A stretch of 64,000 nt of DNA from Burkholderia sp. OK233 (GTDB lineage Bacteria > Pseudomonadota > Gammaproteobacteria > Burkholderiales > Burkholderiaceae). The stretch's first letter is position 1. Every line of letters starts with the position of its first letter. Where the stretch lies: contig NZ_OCSR01000002.1 in assembly GCF_900230185.1 (NCBI RefSeq), positions 2,232,001 through 2,296,000 on the forward strand, given 5' to 3'. The notes beneath the pieces are model-generated. The model worked only from the letters and a program-made list of their open reading frames with translations, was not told the origin of the DNA and did no database searches. Positions 9,226 through 18,296 of the stretch are shown piece after piece. Both the position numbers and the translations under genes were made by a program.

Positions 9226-9738
9226 CTAGCGGTAGAACACGTAGTCCGCGAGATAGGGCGAGCTTCCGGTTTGATGTTCCGTTGAACATGGTGCCGTCGG
9301 CGCTAACCCGCCGACGGTATGCACGCGTTGCACATACCGCACCGCTGAAAGTGTGCCGGTACCGGACGTGCTGTGCGTTTCGAGCAATAGTTGGGGAATG
9401 CTCGCCCGCGTTTCGCTGGGCTGCTGTGCCAGCACATGGCCGACGATCCGGCTACCGTCTTCCGCTTCCCATGACGGCCCCGCGCCGTGCCGGACCGCAG
9501 CGTGGCCGCTCGCATCGTAGAGCGTTGCCAGCGGACTCTTGAACACCCATCCCAGCTGATGCTGCGCGTCGAATTCACACGAATAGTTCTGTACGCCGGA
9601 CGCGGTGAGCATCATCACGCGCTCGGCTTGAGGTGGATCGATGGATGCACTCGGGGGACTTGCGGGCGGCGTCGCACACGCGGCTAGCAGGGATACGGCG
9701 ATGGTTGCGAAGCTCGCTTGCGAAACTTTCCTGAGCAT
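9226..9738 (-). CDS. DUF3455-like lipoprotein
   Basis: 170 residues. The start at 9738 has GAGG about ten bases upstream and gives a standard lipoprotein signal ending LLAAC, so the mature protein begins at that cysteine and is likely membrane-tethered in the envelope. The body resembles the DUF3455 family (GVQNYSCEF near the start, WVFKSPLATLYD, HYAGPSW-like segment here HGAGPSWEAEDGS, then LSAVRYVQRVHTVGG, and a late Cys in TAPCST). The function of that family is unknown. It converges with the repeat protein at 8581-9201, with 24 bases between stops. Confidence 0.7.
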   Translation of the reverse strand: MLRKVSQASFATIAVSLLAACATPPASPPSASIDPPQAERVMMLTASGVQNYSCEFDAQHQLGWVFKSPLATLYDASGHAAVRHGAGPSWEAEDGSRIVGHVLAQQPSETRASIPQLLLETHSTSGTGTLSAVRYVQRVHTVGGLAPTAPCSTEHQTGSSPYLADYVFYR

Positions 9739-9892
9739 GGATATGACCTCGAGTGACACGCGGCGCATGGCGGTTGCGGCCGTTGATTACGGCCGGTGAA
9801 CCGGATAGTCGGGATGGTACGCGTGATCTGTTCGACTGCTCAATCCATTCGATCAGGCAATTGATCAACGGTCATGCCGGGGAACGGGGCGA

Positions 9893-10636
9893 TCAGATGA
9901 TGTAGCCGCCGGCGACTTCGATCGATTGCGCATTGATCCAACCGTTGTCGTCGGACAATAGCCCGGCAATCACGCGGCCGACGTCATCGGGTTCGCCGAT
10001 GCGGCCGAGCGCCGTCTGCGATGCGAGCATGGCCTCGAATTCATCGTTGAGGCCGCCGCCGAGTTCGGTTCGGATGGCGCCGGGCGAGACAGCATTGGCC
10101 CGAATCTGACGCGGTCCGAATTCCTTCGCCATGTAGCGGGTCAGCACCTCGAGCCCGCCCTTGAAGGCAGCGTAAGGCGCTACACCGGCTGTCGCCACGC
10201 GAGTCGTTGCGCTCGTCACGTTCACGATGTGAGCGCCGTTTGCCAGCAACGGCAGTAGTGCCTGGGTCAGGAAGAAGGGCCCCTTGAGGTGCACGTTGAG
10301 CAGATCGTCGAACTGCGCTTCGGTCACCGTCTCGATCGGGTTGAAGAGGCCAAAGCCGGCATTGTTCACGAGGCCGTCGAAGTTCGTGCGACCCCAGCCT
10401 GACGCGAGCACGTGCTGCACTTCCTGGCGAAAGGCGTCGAAGGCGCCAACCTCAGCAACATCGAGCTTGAGCGCCACAGCTTGACCGCCGCTCGCCTCGA
10501 TGCGCCGGACGACTTCCTCGGCTGCCGCCGGAGCGCTCTTGTAGGTCAGGATGACACCTATGCCGCACAGTGCACACTGGATGGCGGCGCTGGCGCCGAT
10601 ACCGCGGCTTCCGCCGGTGATGAGGGCGATCTTCAA
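9893..10636 (-). CDS. SDR family oxidoreductase
   Basis: 247 residues starting from TTG at 10636, preceded by GGAG at suitable spacing; the longer open frame to 11029 has no family match and would overlap the divergent regulator. The cofactor site is ITGGSRGIGAS, NNAG follows, the catalytic Ser is in VTSATTR, and Tyr-Lys are in YAAFK. The C-terminus is typical (IEVAGGYII). It is a small NADP-preferring type enzyme by appearance, with unknown substrate. It is transcribed away from an AraC-type regulator, which is the likely controller. Confidence 0.82.
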   Translation of the reverse strand: MKIALITGGSRGIGASAAIQCALCGIGVILTYKSAPAAAEEVVRRIEASGGQAVALKLDVAEVGAFDAFRQEVQHVLASGWGRTNFDGLVNNAGFGLFNPIETVTEAQFDDLLNVHLKGPFFLTQALLPLLANGAHIVNVTSATTRVATAGVAPYAAFKGGLEVLTRYMAKEFGPRQIRANAVSPGAIRTELGGGLNDEFEAMLASQTALGRIGEPDDVGRVIAGLLSDDNGWINAQSIEVAGGYII

Positions 10637-10774
10637 TGTGTGTCTCCGTGACGTGATGGGGTTCACGTAGATTAATTCCCGGAGGCGATCAGGGGCTCGT
10701 CCGATCCTGCTGGAACCTTGCCTATTTCTGCTTTTCGCTTGCCAACGTTGCGACGCTCCTGTCGAATAGCACCC

Positions 10775-11662
10775 ATGAAAGAACAGCTGAGAGAAATGCG
10801 CCGGCTTGCCGCTCGTGCCCAAAACTGGCGAACGGAAACCGGCATCCCGCGCGTCGCGATGGTGCAGGGCGCGGTTCCTGCGCATGCGCTCGCGGCTGTC
10901 TATGAGCCGATGGTCAACCTGATCCTTCAAGGCAGGAAGTCGATCACAGTCGGTGAGCGCACGCTCGACTACGACCCGGCCACTTACTTCGTCATGTCGA
11001 TCGACCTGCCGGCTGTTGGCACAGTCCATCCGGCCGACACCGGAGAGCCTTATCTTGCAGTCGCGCTGACGCTCGATCCGGAGATTGTCGGGACGCTTCT
11101 CGCCGATATACCGGCACCGTCTGGTGGCTCGGCGTATGACAGTGGTTTTTCAGTCGCCTCGGTCACGCCGGAATTGCTGGATGCGTGGGTCCGCATGCTT
11201 CGTTTGATGGAGCAGCCTGCCGACATTGCGGCGCTGGCCCCCGCCTACGAGCGGGAAATTCTCTACCGTGTTCTGCAAGGTCCGCATGGCTGGATGTTGC
11301 GTGACATCGCTACACCCGACACCGCGTTGGCGCGCGTGAGCCTCGCGATCCATTGGATCCGGCACAACTTCGCCGAGCCACTCAGGGTCGAGTCGCTGGC
11401 GGATATGGCGGCCATGAGCGTGTCGGTCTTTCACCGCCATTTCAAGGCGGTGACCGCGTTGAGTCCGCTGCAGTACCAAAAGCGGATTCGCTTGCTCCAC
11501 GCGCGGGCGCTGCTGGTCGCCGGAGGAAAAAATGCGACGTCTGCTGCGTTCGGTGTCGGCTACGAGAGCGCCACGCAATTCAGCCGGGAATACGCTCGCT
11601 TCTTTGGTCTGCCACCCGCGCGGGATGCGGTACTGAGGCGGAACGCAACGCGTGGCGAATGA
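10775..11662 (+). CDS. AraC family transcriptional regulator
   Basis: 295 residues: an N-terminal AraC_N cupin-like sensor domain (TGIPRVAMVQGAVPAHALAA style opening, VNLILQGRKSITVGERTLDYDPATY core) and a C-terminal double helix-turn-helix (about residues 190-290, with MAAMSVSVFHRHFKAVT and VGYESATQFSREYARFFG). ATG 10775 matches the usual start of this subfamily; an upstream in-frame start at 10718 adds 19 residues of no known match. The gene is divergent from the SDR at 9893-10636 with a 138-base shared control region, the usual arrangement for an AraC regulator that activates an adjacent oxidoreductase gene. Confidence 0.85.
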   Translation: MKEQLREMRRLAARAQNWRTETGIPRVAMVQGAVPAHALAAVYEPMVNLILQGRKSITVGERTLDYDPATYFVMSIDLPAVGTVHPADTGEPYLAVALTLDPEIVGTLLADIPAPSGGSAYDSGFSVASVTPELLDAWVRMLRLMEQPADIAALAPAYEREILYRVLQGPHGWMLRDIATPDTALARVSLAIHWIRHNFAEPLRVESLADMAAMSVSVFHRHFKAVTALSPLQYQKRIRLLHARALLVAGGKNATSAAFGVGYESATQFSREYARFFGLPPARDAVLRRNATRGE

Positions 11663-11751
11663 GTGCATTAGCAGGTCCATCCTGCTTCCAGACTCGCTGG
11701 CTAACCTGAGGCCGATCAGCCGCGTCTACTCGGTGTATCTTCGCCGCGCAG

Positions 11752-13089
11752 CTATTGATCCCCCGCTACGCGGGCAATCCGGTTCCGGACTACGCCAATC
11801 GCCTGCTTGAGTGCGTAAACGTCCTGGAAATAACGCTGCGGCATCCGGATCTGGTTGGCATTCGCATCGATGTGCTCGATCTCATCCCGCCATTGCGCAA
11901 TCTGGTCCGCCGTTGGATGGTTGTTTTTCCAAATTTCATCTTCAAGCGCTTTGATCTCGCGATACCAGACAACCAGGCGCTTTTTTATCCGTGCCGCCGC
12001 CATGCGCGGCAGTGCCTGTAACAGGCCCAGCAGTAAAGCCATGAAGGGGAGCAGGATCAGCAGACGTCTTTCGACAAAGCTGGCCAGCCAGAATGGCAGG
12101 TAGCGCTGCAGGAAGGGGCGCCCCGTTTTGAAGTAACGCTCGCTCTCTTCGGAAACAGGAAATTCTTCGGTGTTCAGATTGGGAAACACGCCACGCGGCG
12201 TGAAGTAGTCTTCGCCGCCGTGGACGGTTTTGGCCGCGTCCAACAACAGGTAGGCCAGCGCGGGGTGCAGCGTGTCTTTGGAAACGAGCAAAGCGGTGGC
12301 GGCGAGCAGCGTGACGTCGGATTGCGGCAGATCGTTGACGATGCTGGTCGCGGCGCGCGGAAAAATAACCTTGGATAGCGACGGGAATTTCTGCACCAGC
12401 GCATCGGCCTGCGCAAAACTCATCAGTTTGAGATCGCTGTTCAGCAGCGTTGTCTGCATGGGCGCATCGGGCCTGCCGATAAAGAAAGCCGCATCCAGCT
12501 GACCGTTTTCGAGAGCTTGATAGGCTTTGGTCGCGTCCATTTCGAGCAGCGTTGTGTTGTCCCGTGTGATGCCGCTGTACCCGAGCAATACCTGGGAGAC
12601 GTTCAGCAGGCCGCTGCCGGGAACGCCGATTGAAACCCGCTTGCCGCGGAGTTGCACCAGCCGGTTGATGGTCGACTCGCCACGGTAGAACACCCAGATC
12701 GGTTCATAGGAGACGGCGGCGATCGTTTGCAGGTGGTCGGTTTCTTTGGGGCTGGTGGTGCCGGACTGGATAAAGCCCACCTCGTATGCGCTGTCCGGAT
12801 CCTTCAACCGCTGATAGTTTTCGCTCGAACCCGACGAGCTGCGGATATCAAGCGTAATGCCATCACGCTTCAGGATGGGCGCATAGCGATCTGCAAAGCC
12901 GCGATAGATCCCGTTGTTTGCTCCGGTAGTGATGACGATCGTGTGCCGGAAGGCGGGTTCGAGTATGACCGAGAGTCCCCAACCTAGCGCGGCGATCAGC
13001 ACGATCACGCCGGCGATGAGAAGCCGCCGGCGACCCGGTGTCATGGGAGGTTTTTCATTGCGATGAAGCGCTGGGTTGTGCCTGGGCAT
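11752..13089 (-). CDS. Membrane-anchored TAXI-family solute-binding protein
   Basis: 445 residues. One N-terminal membrane segment (about residues 23-44) is followed by a TAXI-type periplasmic binding domain (TTGANNGIYRGFADRYAPIL, GVPGSGLLNVSQVLL), then a second hydrophobic segment (about 340-360, LLILLPFMALLLGLLQAL) and a charged cytoplasmic tail of about 90 residues with possible coiled-coil character. TAXI proteins normally feed a TRAP permease; none is next to it. GAGAGG sits before ATG 13089. It lies downstream of an orphan response regulator on the same strand (113 bases apart). A sensing role rather than transport is possible but is inference. Confidence 0.8.
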   Translation of the reverse strand: MPRHNPALHRNEKPPMTPGRRRLLIAGVIVLIAALGWGLSVILEPAFRHTIVITTGANNGIYRGFADRYAPILKRDGITLDIRSSSGSSENYQRLKDPDSAYEVGFIQSGTTSPKETDHLQTIAAVSYEPIWVFYRGESTINRLVQLRGKRVSIGVPGSGLLNVSQVLLGYSGITRDNTTLLEMDATKAYQALENGQLDAAFFIGRPDAPMQTTLLNSDLKLMSFAQADALVQKFPSLSKVIFPRAATSIVNDLPQSDVTLLAATALLVSKDTLHPALAYLLLDAAKTVHGGEDYFTPRGVFPNLNTEEFPVSEESERYFKTGRPFLQRYLPFWLASFVERRLLILLPFMALLLGLLQALPRMAAARIKKRLVVWYREIKALEDEIWKNNHPTADQIAQWRDEIEHIDANANQIRMPQRYFQDVYALKQAIGVVRNRIARVAGDQ

Positions 13090-13202
13090 TGTTCGCCTCT
13101 CTCGCGCCTGTGGTGTCTAACAGCCAGCATGGATAATGCAGCGCCTTGAACGCCTTGTCCATATCCGCACTCAGGATTGCGATCGTCGCGACGAATGAAA
13201 AT

Positions 13203-13925
13203 TCAGTGCTTCAAGGACGGTTGCGCATCGTCCGGCACAAATACATACCCATGACTGCGGACGGTCTGGATGAACCTCGGCGCGGAGGGGTCTGCTTCGA
13301 GAATCCTGCGCAAGCGCCACACCTGGACATCGACCCCCCGGCCGGTATGGTCGTCTTCCGGGCCGTGCAGCAATTCAAGCAAGCGCTCACGGGTAAGCGT
13401 GCGCATGGGGTGACTGACGAAGATCTTAAGCAGCGCGAATTCTCCCGCCGATAGCGTGAGCCGGTTGTTCTCCGTCTGGAGCGTGCGCAACTGAAGGTCC
13501 AGCGTGAATGGGCCGAATCCGACGACTTCGTGTTTTTCCCGCGCGGCGGCCGACGCAGACAGGGTTCGTCGTCGCAACACGGCCCGCATGCGTGCAAGGA
13601 GTTCGCGAGGATTGAAGGGTTTGCCGATGCAGTCGTCCGCGCCCATTTCGAGCCCCACGATCCGGTCCATGTCGTCGGGTCCCGAGGCCAGAATCACGGG
13701 GACGGTGTTGCCCGCGGCGCGTAGCGTGCTCAGCGCTGCGAGGCCATTCACCCCGTGCATGATCTGGTCGAGGACAATCAGATCGGGCGGGTTCCGTTCG
13801 ATGTGTTCCCCGAGCGACTTCACCTCGTGCAATACGGAGACCGCCATGCCTTCCCGTCCGAGAAAGTCGGCCAGCGACCCAAGGAGTTCGACATCGTCGT
13901 CAACGACCAGTATTTGAGTTGTCAT
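13203..13925 (-). CDS. OmpR-family response regulator (orphan)
   Basis: 240 residues: receiver domain (VVDDD acidic pocket, phospho-acceptor D53 in VLDQIMHG, S81 at the switch position that is usually Thr/Ser, K102 in GKPF) and a C-terminal winged helix (SAGEFALLKIFVSHPMRTLTRERLLELL, then VDVQVWRLRRILE). The start at 13925 is the only one giving a normal receiver N-terminus. No histidine kinase gene is in the neighbourhood; the downstream gene on the same strand is the TAXI-type membrane protein. It presumably controls transcription on phosphorylation by an unlinked kinase. Confidence 0.9.
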   Translation of the reverse strand: MTTQILVVDDDVELLGSLADFLGREGMAVSVLHEVKSLGEHIERNPPDLIVLDQIMHGVNGLAALSTLRAAGNTVPVILASGPDDMDRIVGLEMGADDCIGKPFNPRELLARMRAVLRRRTLSASAAAREKHEVVGFGPFTLDLQLRTLQTENNRLTLSAGEFALLKIFVSHPMRTLTRERLLELLHGPEDDHTGRGVDVQVWRLRRILEADPSAPRFIQTVRSHGYVFVPDDAQPSLKH

Positions 13926-14206
13926 AGTAGGGAAATCGAACGCATAGGCCGGCAATCGGGGGTGCAATAACGTCGGCCGCCACGTCACGACTGCTGGTTT
14001 ACCGCGCCAGCTTTCAGTGCCGTCAGGCTACTCGTGACCCGCGAACGTTGTGCTCCAGCTTCTTTAACGGAGCACCCAGCGGGAATCCGTCGCCGAATGC
14101 GGGCTTTTTTTAAAGGTCGTGGAGCCGATCGAGGTCGCGAGGCCAGCGCCTTCCCAGGCCAGGTGGCGTAGCATGGCAAACTCCTCGCGCCTATCATCCA
14201 TGCCCG

Positions 14207-15127
14207 ATGCATCCCACTCGCCCATTACCGCCTCTGCTGTCGCTACGCGCTTTTGAAGCAGCCGCGAGGTGTCTGAGTTTCAGCCATGCGGCTCAGGAAC
14301 TCTTCGTGACCCAAAGCGCCATCAGCCACCAGATCCAGAAGCTGGAAGCCGACCTGGGCGTCGCGTTGTTCGAACGACGCACGCGCGCCATCGAGCTCAC
14401 GCCGGAGGGAAGGGCGTACTACGAAAAGGTGCACGCGGCATTCGAACTCCTGCGGGCTGGCACCAGCGAGGTTCGCGCCCACGCCGACGAGCGCGTCACG
14501 TTGACGGTCGGGTTATTGGCGTCTTTTGCCACGCGCTGGCTGGCGCCACGCCTGCATGCGTTCTCGGCCGCTCATCCCGGTATCGACCTGCAACTGCGCC
14601 CCGAGATTGCGCTTGCCGACGTGTCCGGCGGTGAGGTCGATGTGGCGATCCGTTACGGCCGCGGAGGCTGGCCGGGCGTGCGTTCGCAGCAACTCATGCC
14701 GGAGCGTCTGTCACTGGTTTGCATCCCGGCTCTCGTCGACGGAAAGAGCCGTCCGCGCAAGCCGCAGGACCTGCTGCGCTTTCCACTGCTGGCGTCGTAT
14801 TCGAAACATGCGTTCGAGTGGGAAGTCTGGGCGCATCGTTTCGGGCTGGACCTGACCCGGGCGCAGCGCGTGCAACTGCATGACTACAATATCGTCGTGG
14901 AAGCGGCCCTCGCCGGGCAGGGCATCGCCATGGGCCGTCATCGGCTGATTGCCCAGCAACTGGCGAGCAAGGCACTCGTCGAGGTGTTGCCCGATGCGGT
15001 GCTCGACGACCCGCGCATCGGTTGGTGGCTCGTGACGCCCAAGGGGACCCTTGGCGACCCGGCGTCCGCGTTCCGCGCGTGGATTACGCAGGCCGCGGCG
15101 CAAGACTCGTTGGACCGTATGCATTAG
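14207..15127 (+). CDS. LysR-type regulator, GcvA-like
   Basis: 306 residues. The N-terminal winged helix-turn-helix begins LPPLLSLRAFEAAARCLSF and has the recognition helix region VTQSAISHQIQKLE, as in GcvA/AmpR-type LysR proteins. A periplasmic-binding-like effector domain follows (about residues 90-300). It precedes the class V aminotransferase-like gene on the same strand by about 190 bases, so that gene is a possible target, though LysR genes more often control a divergent neighbour (here the response regulator side). Confidence 0.85.
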   Translation: MHPTRPLPPLLSLRAFEAAARCLSFSHAAQELFVTQSAISHQIQKLEADLGVALFERRTRAIELTPEGRAYYEKVHAAFELLRAGTSEVRAHADERVTLTVGLLASFATRWLAPRLHAFSAAHPGIDLQLRPEIALADVSGGEVDVAIRYGRGGWPGVRSQQLMPERLSLVCIPALVDGKSRPRKPQDLLRFPLLASYSKHAFEWEVWAHRFGLDLTRAQRVQLHDYNIVVEAALAGQGIAMGRHRLIAQQLASKALVEVLPDAVLDDPRIGWWLVTPKGTLGDPASAFRAWITQAAAQDSLDRMH

Positions 15128-15315
15128 TTTTGCTCATGCATCGAGTGGAAAAACTGATTTGCCGCGCGTTGGCCTAGCCAATAGGATTGGGAATCCCTTA
15201 CGATCCGACACGCGTGATATGACCTCTTCGATCCTCGCACCGATCCTCGCACGTGAGCCGCTATCTTCCTGACACAAACCCAAGCGTGCACCCACCGCGC
15301 GTTATCGGACCGATC

Positions 15316-16515
15316 ATGCCTTCTCCTCTTTCGCCTGCTGCCGTGGACGCGTTGCGCGCCCTCACGCCCGGTGCTCAAAGCACCACGCATTTCAATCACG
15401 CGGGGGCCTCGCTGCCGTCGTCCGCCACGCTGGAGGCAATGCGCGCTCACCTTTGGCTCGAAGCCACGACGGGGCCGATGGAAGCCGGCATAGCCGGGCG
15501 TAAGCAGTCTGAGCGCGCTCGCTTGCTAGCTGCGCGACTGCTGAACGCGCGTCCGGCGGAGATCGCCCTGACCAGCGGCAACTCGGCAGGCTGGGGGCGC
15601 GCATTCGCCGCGCTAGGACCCTGGCGATCCGGCGAGCGGATCCTCGTCGGGCGTCACGAGTGGGGCGGAAATCTCGCCGCCATGCGCCTGACGGCGCAGC
15701 GCGCGGGGGCGACGATCGAAGTCATTCCGTCCGATTCCAGCGGCGCCGTGGATCCGCAGGCGCTGGAGGCCATGCTTGACGACCGTGTGCGCCTGATTGC
15801 GCTGACCTGGTTGCCGGCGAACGGCGGGCTGATCAATCCGGCCGCAGCGATCGGGCAGGTCGCACGCCGCCACGGCATCCCCTATTTCGTCGATGCTGCC
15901 CAGGCGGTTGGGCAACTTCCTGTCGACGTCGCCGAGGTGGGTTGCGATGTCCTGACCGGTCCGTGCCGCAAGGCGCTGCGTGGTCCGAGAGGCACGGGCC
16001 TGTTGTATGTGCGGGAGGATTTTCTATCCCGCTTGACGCCGGCTTTCGTCGACATGCGATCCGCGCCGCTGGGCGCTGACGGCGAACCTGTCTTGCGGGA
16101 CGACGCGGTGCGTTTCGAGTCGGCGGAAGCATCGCCGGCGCTGCATTGCGGCCTGGCTAACGCGTTGGAAGAGGCATTGGAGATCGGCGTTGAAAATATT
16201 CGCGCGCGGATCGACAGCGTGGCACAAGCGTTGCGCGGGCAACTCCCGGAGATTCCCGGTGTGACGGTGCTGGACCAGGGCCGCGAGCAATCCGGGTTGG
16301 TGGCGTTCAACATAGCAGGTCTGGAGGCTGCGTCGGTGCAGCGCAGTCTGGCGGATCAGGGTGTCACGATCGGCAGCAACGGTGTCCCGTACACGCCTCT
16401 TGATATGGAATCCAGAGGACTTAAGCAGATCGCGCGCGCGTCGGTCAGCTATCTGACTACGGAGTCGGAAATTGGCAGACTGCTGGATGGAATCCGAAAG
16501 TTGGCAATCCAGTGA
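15316..16515 (+). CDS. Class V aminotransferase / cysteine desulfurase-like PLP enzyme
   Basis: 399 residues from ATG 15316 (a GTG at 15253 would add 21 residues). Fold-type I PLP enzyme of the class V group: FNHAGASLP near the start, substrate/cofactor segment TSGNSAGWGRAFA, the PLP-binding Asp in FVDAAQAVGQLPVDV, and the Schiff-base lysine in GPCRKALRGPRGTGLLYV. The last motif matches the group annotated as aminotransferase class V or cysteine desulfurase-like, and the reaction cannot be told from sequence. It lacks nearby Fe-S or thiolation genes, which argues against a housekeeping desulfurase. Confidence 0.8.
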   Translation: MPSPLSPAAVDALRALTPGAQSTTHFNHAGASLPSSATLEAMRAHLWLEATTGPMEAGIAGRKQSERARLLAARLLNARPAEIALTSGNSAGWGRAFAALGPWRSGERILVGRHEWGGNLAAMRLTAQRAGATIEVIPSDSSGAVDPQALEAMLDDRVRLIALTWLPANGGLINPAAAIGQVARRHGIPYFVDAAQAVGQLPVDVAEVGCDVLTGPCRKALRGPRGTGLLYVREDFLSRLTPAFVDMRSAPLGADGEPVLRDDAVRFESAEASPALHCGLANALEEALEIGVENIRARIDSVAQALRGQLPEIPGVTVLDQGREQSGLVAFNIAGLEAASVQRSLADQGVTIGSNGVPYTPLDMESRGLKQIARASVSYLTTESEIGRLLDGIRKLAIQ

Positions 16516-16699
16516 CCCTTTGCGCGTTTGGGTTGGTTAGATCTGAAGCGATACCAATTCTCATTCGTACCGTCGACCGTGCCATGCACTATGCTGCGCA
16601 AACGGGTGCCGCACATGAGCAGCGTGATGCTATGCACCAGACAGCATCACGCGAAGTGCGTTGCCTGAGCGGCGTGGCGTAGCGAATAGAGGAGGCGGT

Positions 16700-17176
16700 A
16701 TGCAAGGAGATGCCAAGGTACTCGAATACCTGAACGCGCAATTGAAGAATGAGTTGTCTGCGATCAACCAGTACTTTCTGCATGCCAGAATGTATGGTCA
16801 TTGGGGCCTGAAAAGTCTCGGCAAGCACGAGTACGACGAATCGATCGGCGAGATGAAGCATGCCGATCTGCTGATCGAGCGCATTTTCGTACTGGACGGT
16901 TTACCGAATTTGCAAGACTTGCACAAACTGCTTATCGGCGAGGAGACGCAGGAAATCCTTGAGTGCGACCTCAAGCTCGAGCGGATGTCGCAGGCAACGT
17001 GCAAGGAAGCCATCGCCTACTGCGAGACGGTTAGCGATTACGTCTCACGCGCGATCCTTACCCATATTCTCGACGATACCGAGGAACATATTGACTGGCT
17101 CGAGACCAATCTGGCGTTGATCGACAAGGTGGGGATTCAGAACTATCAGCAATCGGCAATGGATTCACCGGAGTGA
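16700..17176 (+). CDS. bfr: Bacterioferritin
   Basis: 158 residues, the usual length. The start at 16700 follows GAGGAGG and gives the canonical numbering. Heme ligand M52 is present (GEMKHAD). Ferroxidase ligands E18, E51, H54, E94 and H130 are all present, but the sixth, normally E127, is Thr (DDTEEH at residues 125-130, with Glu at 128 and 129). It would form a 24-mer iron store with heme at subunit interfaces. The altered ferroxidase centre may lower activity, as in heme-type subunits of mixed bacterioferritins, or a neighbouring Glu may substitute. The gene stands alone. Confidence 0.93.
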   Translation: MQGDAKVLEYLNAQLKNELSAINQYFLHARMYGHWGLKSLGKHEYDESIGEMKHADLLIERIFVLDGLPNLQDLHKLLIGEETQEILECDLKLERMSQATCKEAIAYCETVSDYVSRAILTHILDDTEEHIDWLETNLALIDKVGIQNYQQSAMDSPE

Positions 17177-17281
17177 GTCCGTCGAGACCCCGGGCGGCGA
17201 AGTGAACCGACGATCAGCACTGCGTCGTCACGCACTCCGGCCGCCCATCAACGCATCGAATTCTCCAGATACGCTTAGCGT

Positions 17282-18190
17282 TCAGCCGGCTTTTTCTGCC
17301 ACGTTCCATTCCGATTGCCGCGCGAGTTCAACGAACGCTTTCAGATAATCGATCGCCGCGTCTGTCTCGCGCACGCCGAGAAAAATCTGCTTGGCGATGC
17401 CTCGCTTGCCTAATCTGACTGGACTGATCGCGACCTTGCCGGCGTACTCTTCCACCAGCCAGCGAGGCAGCGCGGCAACGCCCCGTCCACTGGCCACCAT
17501 TTGCAACATGATGTCGGTTGTTTCAATGACCTTGTGGCGCTTCGGCATGACGTTCGCCGGCATCAGAAACTGGTTATAGATATCCAGCCGATCGATTTCC
17601 ACCGGATACGTAATGAGGACTTCATCCGCAAGCTCCTCGGGCGGAATAAAGGGCAAGTGCGCGAGTCGGTGCCCGAGGCCGACCACCAGCACCTGCTCGT
17701 AGTCGAACACCGGTTCGAAGCGTAGACCGGGCTTTCTCAACGGGTCCGGTGTGACCAGAATGTCGATGTCGTAACCGAACAGCGCGCCAATGCCGCCAAA
17801 CTGGAATTTCTGTTTGACGTCGACATCCACATCCGGCCAGCGCGCGAGATACGGCGAGACCACCTTGAGCAGCCACTGATAGCAGGGGTGGCACTCCATA
17901 CCGATACGAAGCGTGCCGCGCTGCCCTTGGGCGTATTGCTTCATCCGTTCTTCCGCGTGTTCCATTTGCGGCAGCACCCGGTTGGCAAGCGCCAGCAGAT
18001 ATTGACCCGCCTGGGTCAGACGCAGGTTTCGGCCCTCGCGATCCCACACGGCGGTGCCCAACTGTTGTTCCATCTTCTTGACGGTGTGACTCAGCGCCGA
18101 TTGCGTCAGGCACAGCACGTTGGCCGCCGCGGTCAGGGACCCTTGGCGGTCCACTTCCCGAATGATCGTCAGATGGGTTCGTTCGAGCAT
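17282..18190 (-). CDS. metR: MetR, LysR-type regulator of methionine synthesis
   Basis: 302 residues. Helix-turn-helix at about 20-40 (LTAAANVLCLTQSALSHTVKKME) and a MetR-like effector domain (GMECHPCYQWLL, then YPVEIDRLDIY). It is divergent from metE with a 106-base gap, the classical metR-metE arrangement, and an imperfect palindrome in that gap fits a MetR operator. By family it senses homocysteine and activates metE. Confidence 0.92.
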   Translation of the reverse strand: MLERTHLTIIREVDRQGSLTAAANVLCLTQSALSHTVKKMEQQLGTAVWDREGRNLRLTQAGQYLLALANRVLPQMEHAEERMKQYAQGQRGTLRIGMECHPCYQWLLKVVSPYLARWPDVDVDVKQKFQFGGIGALFGYDIDILVTPDPLRKPGLRFEPVFDYEQVLVVGLGHRLAHLPFIPPEELADEVLITYPVEIDRLDIYNQFLMPANVMPKRHKVIETTDIMLQMVASGRGVAALPRWLVEEYAGKVAISPVRLGKRGIAKQIFLGVRETDAAIDYLKAFVELARQSEWNVAEKAG

Positions 18191-18221
18191 GGCGAGTCCA
18201 TGAAGAAAACTAATTGATCAA

Positions 18222-18244
18222 TGAAATAATGCCATTATATTTCA
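18222..18244. promoter_or_regulatory. Candidate MetR operator between metR and metE
   Basis: The arms TGAAATAATG and CATTATATTTCA form an imperfect palindrome that ends in the TGAA/TTCA boxes known for MetR sites. It lies 53 bases before metE and 32 bases before metR. Confidence 0.6.
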
Positions 18245-18296
18245 TGAGCCATCCACCCTATGATCGAGCCGTTCATTTTCGGAGCAGCTCATCACC

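Noticed and set aside
10637..11029. Upstream extension of the minus-strand SDR
   Set aside because: Overlaps the AraC gene; TTG 10636 with GGAG gives the normal SDR N-terminus.
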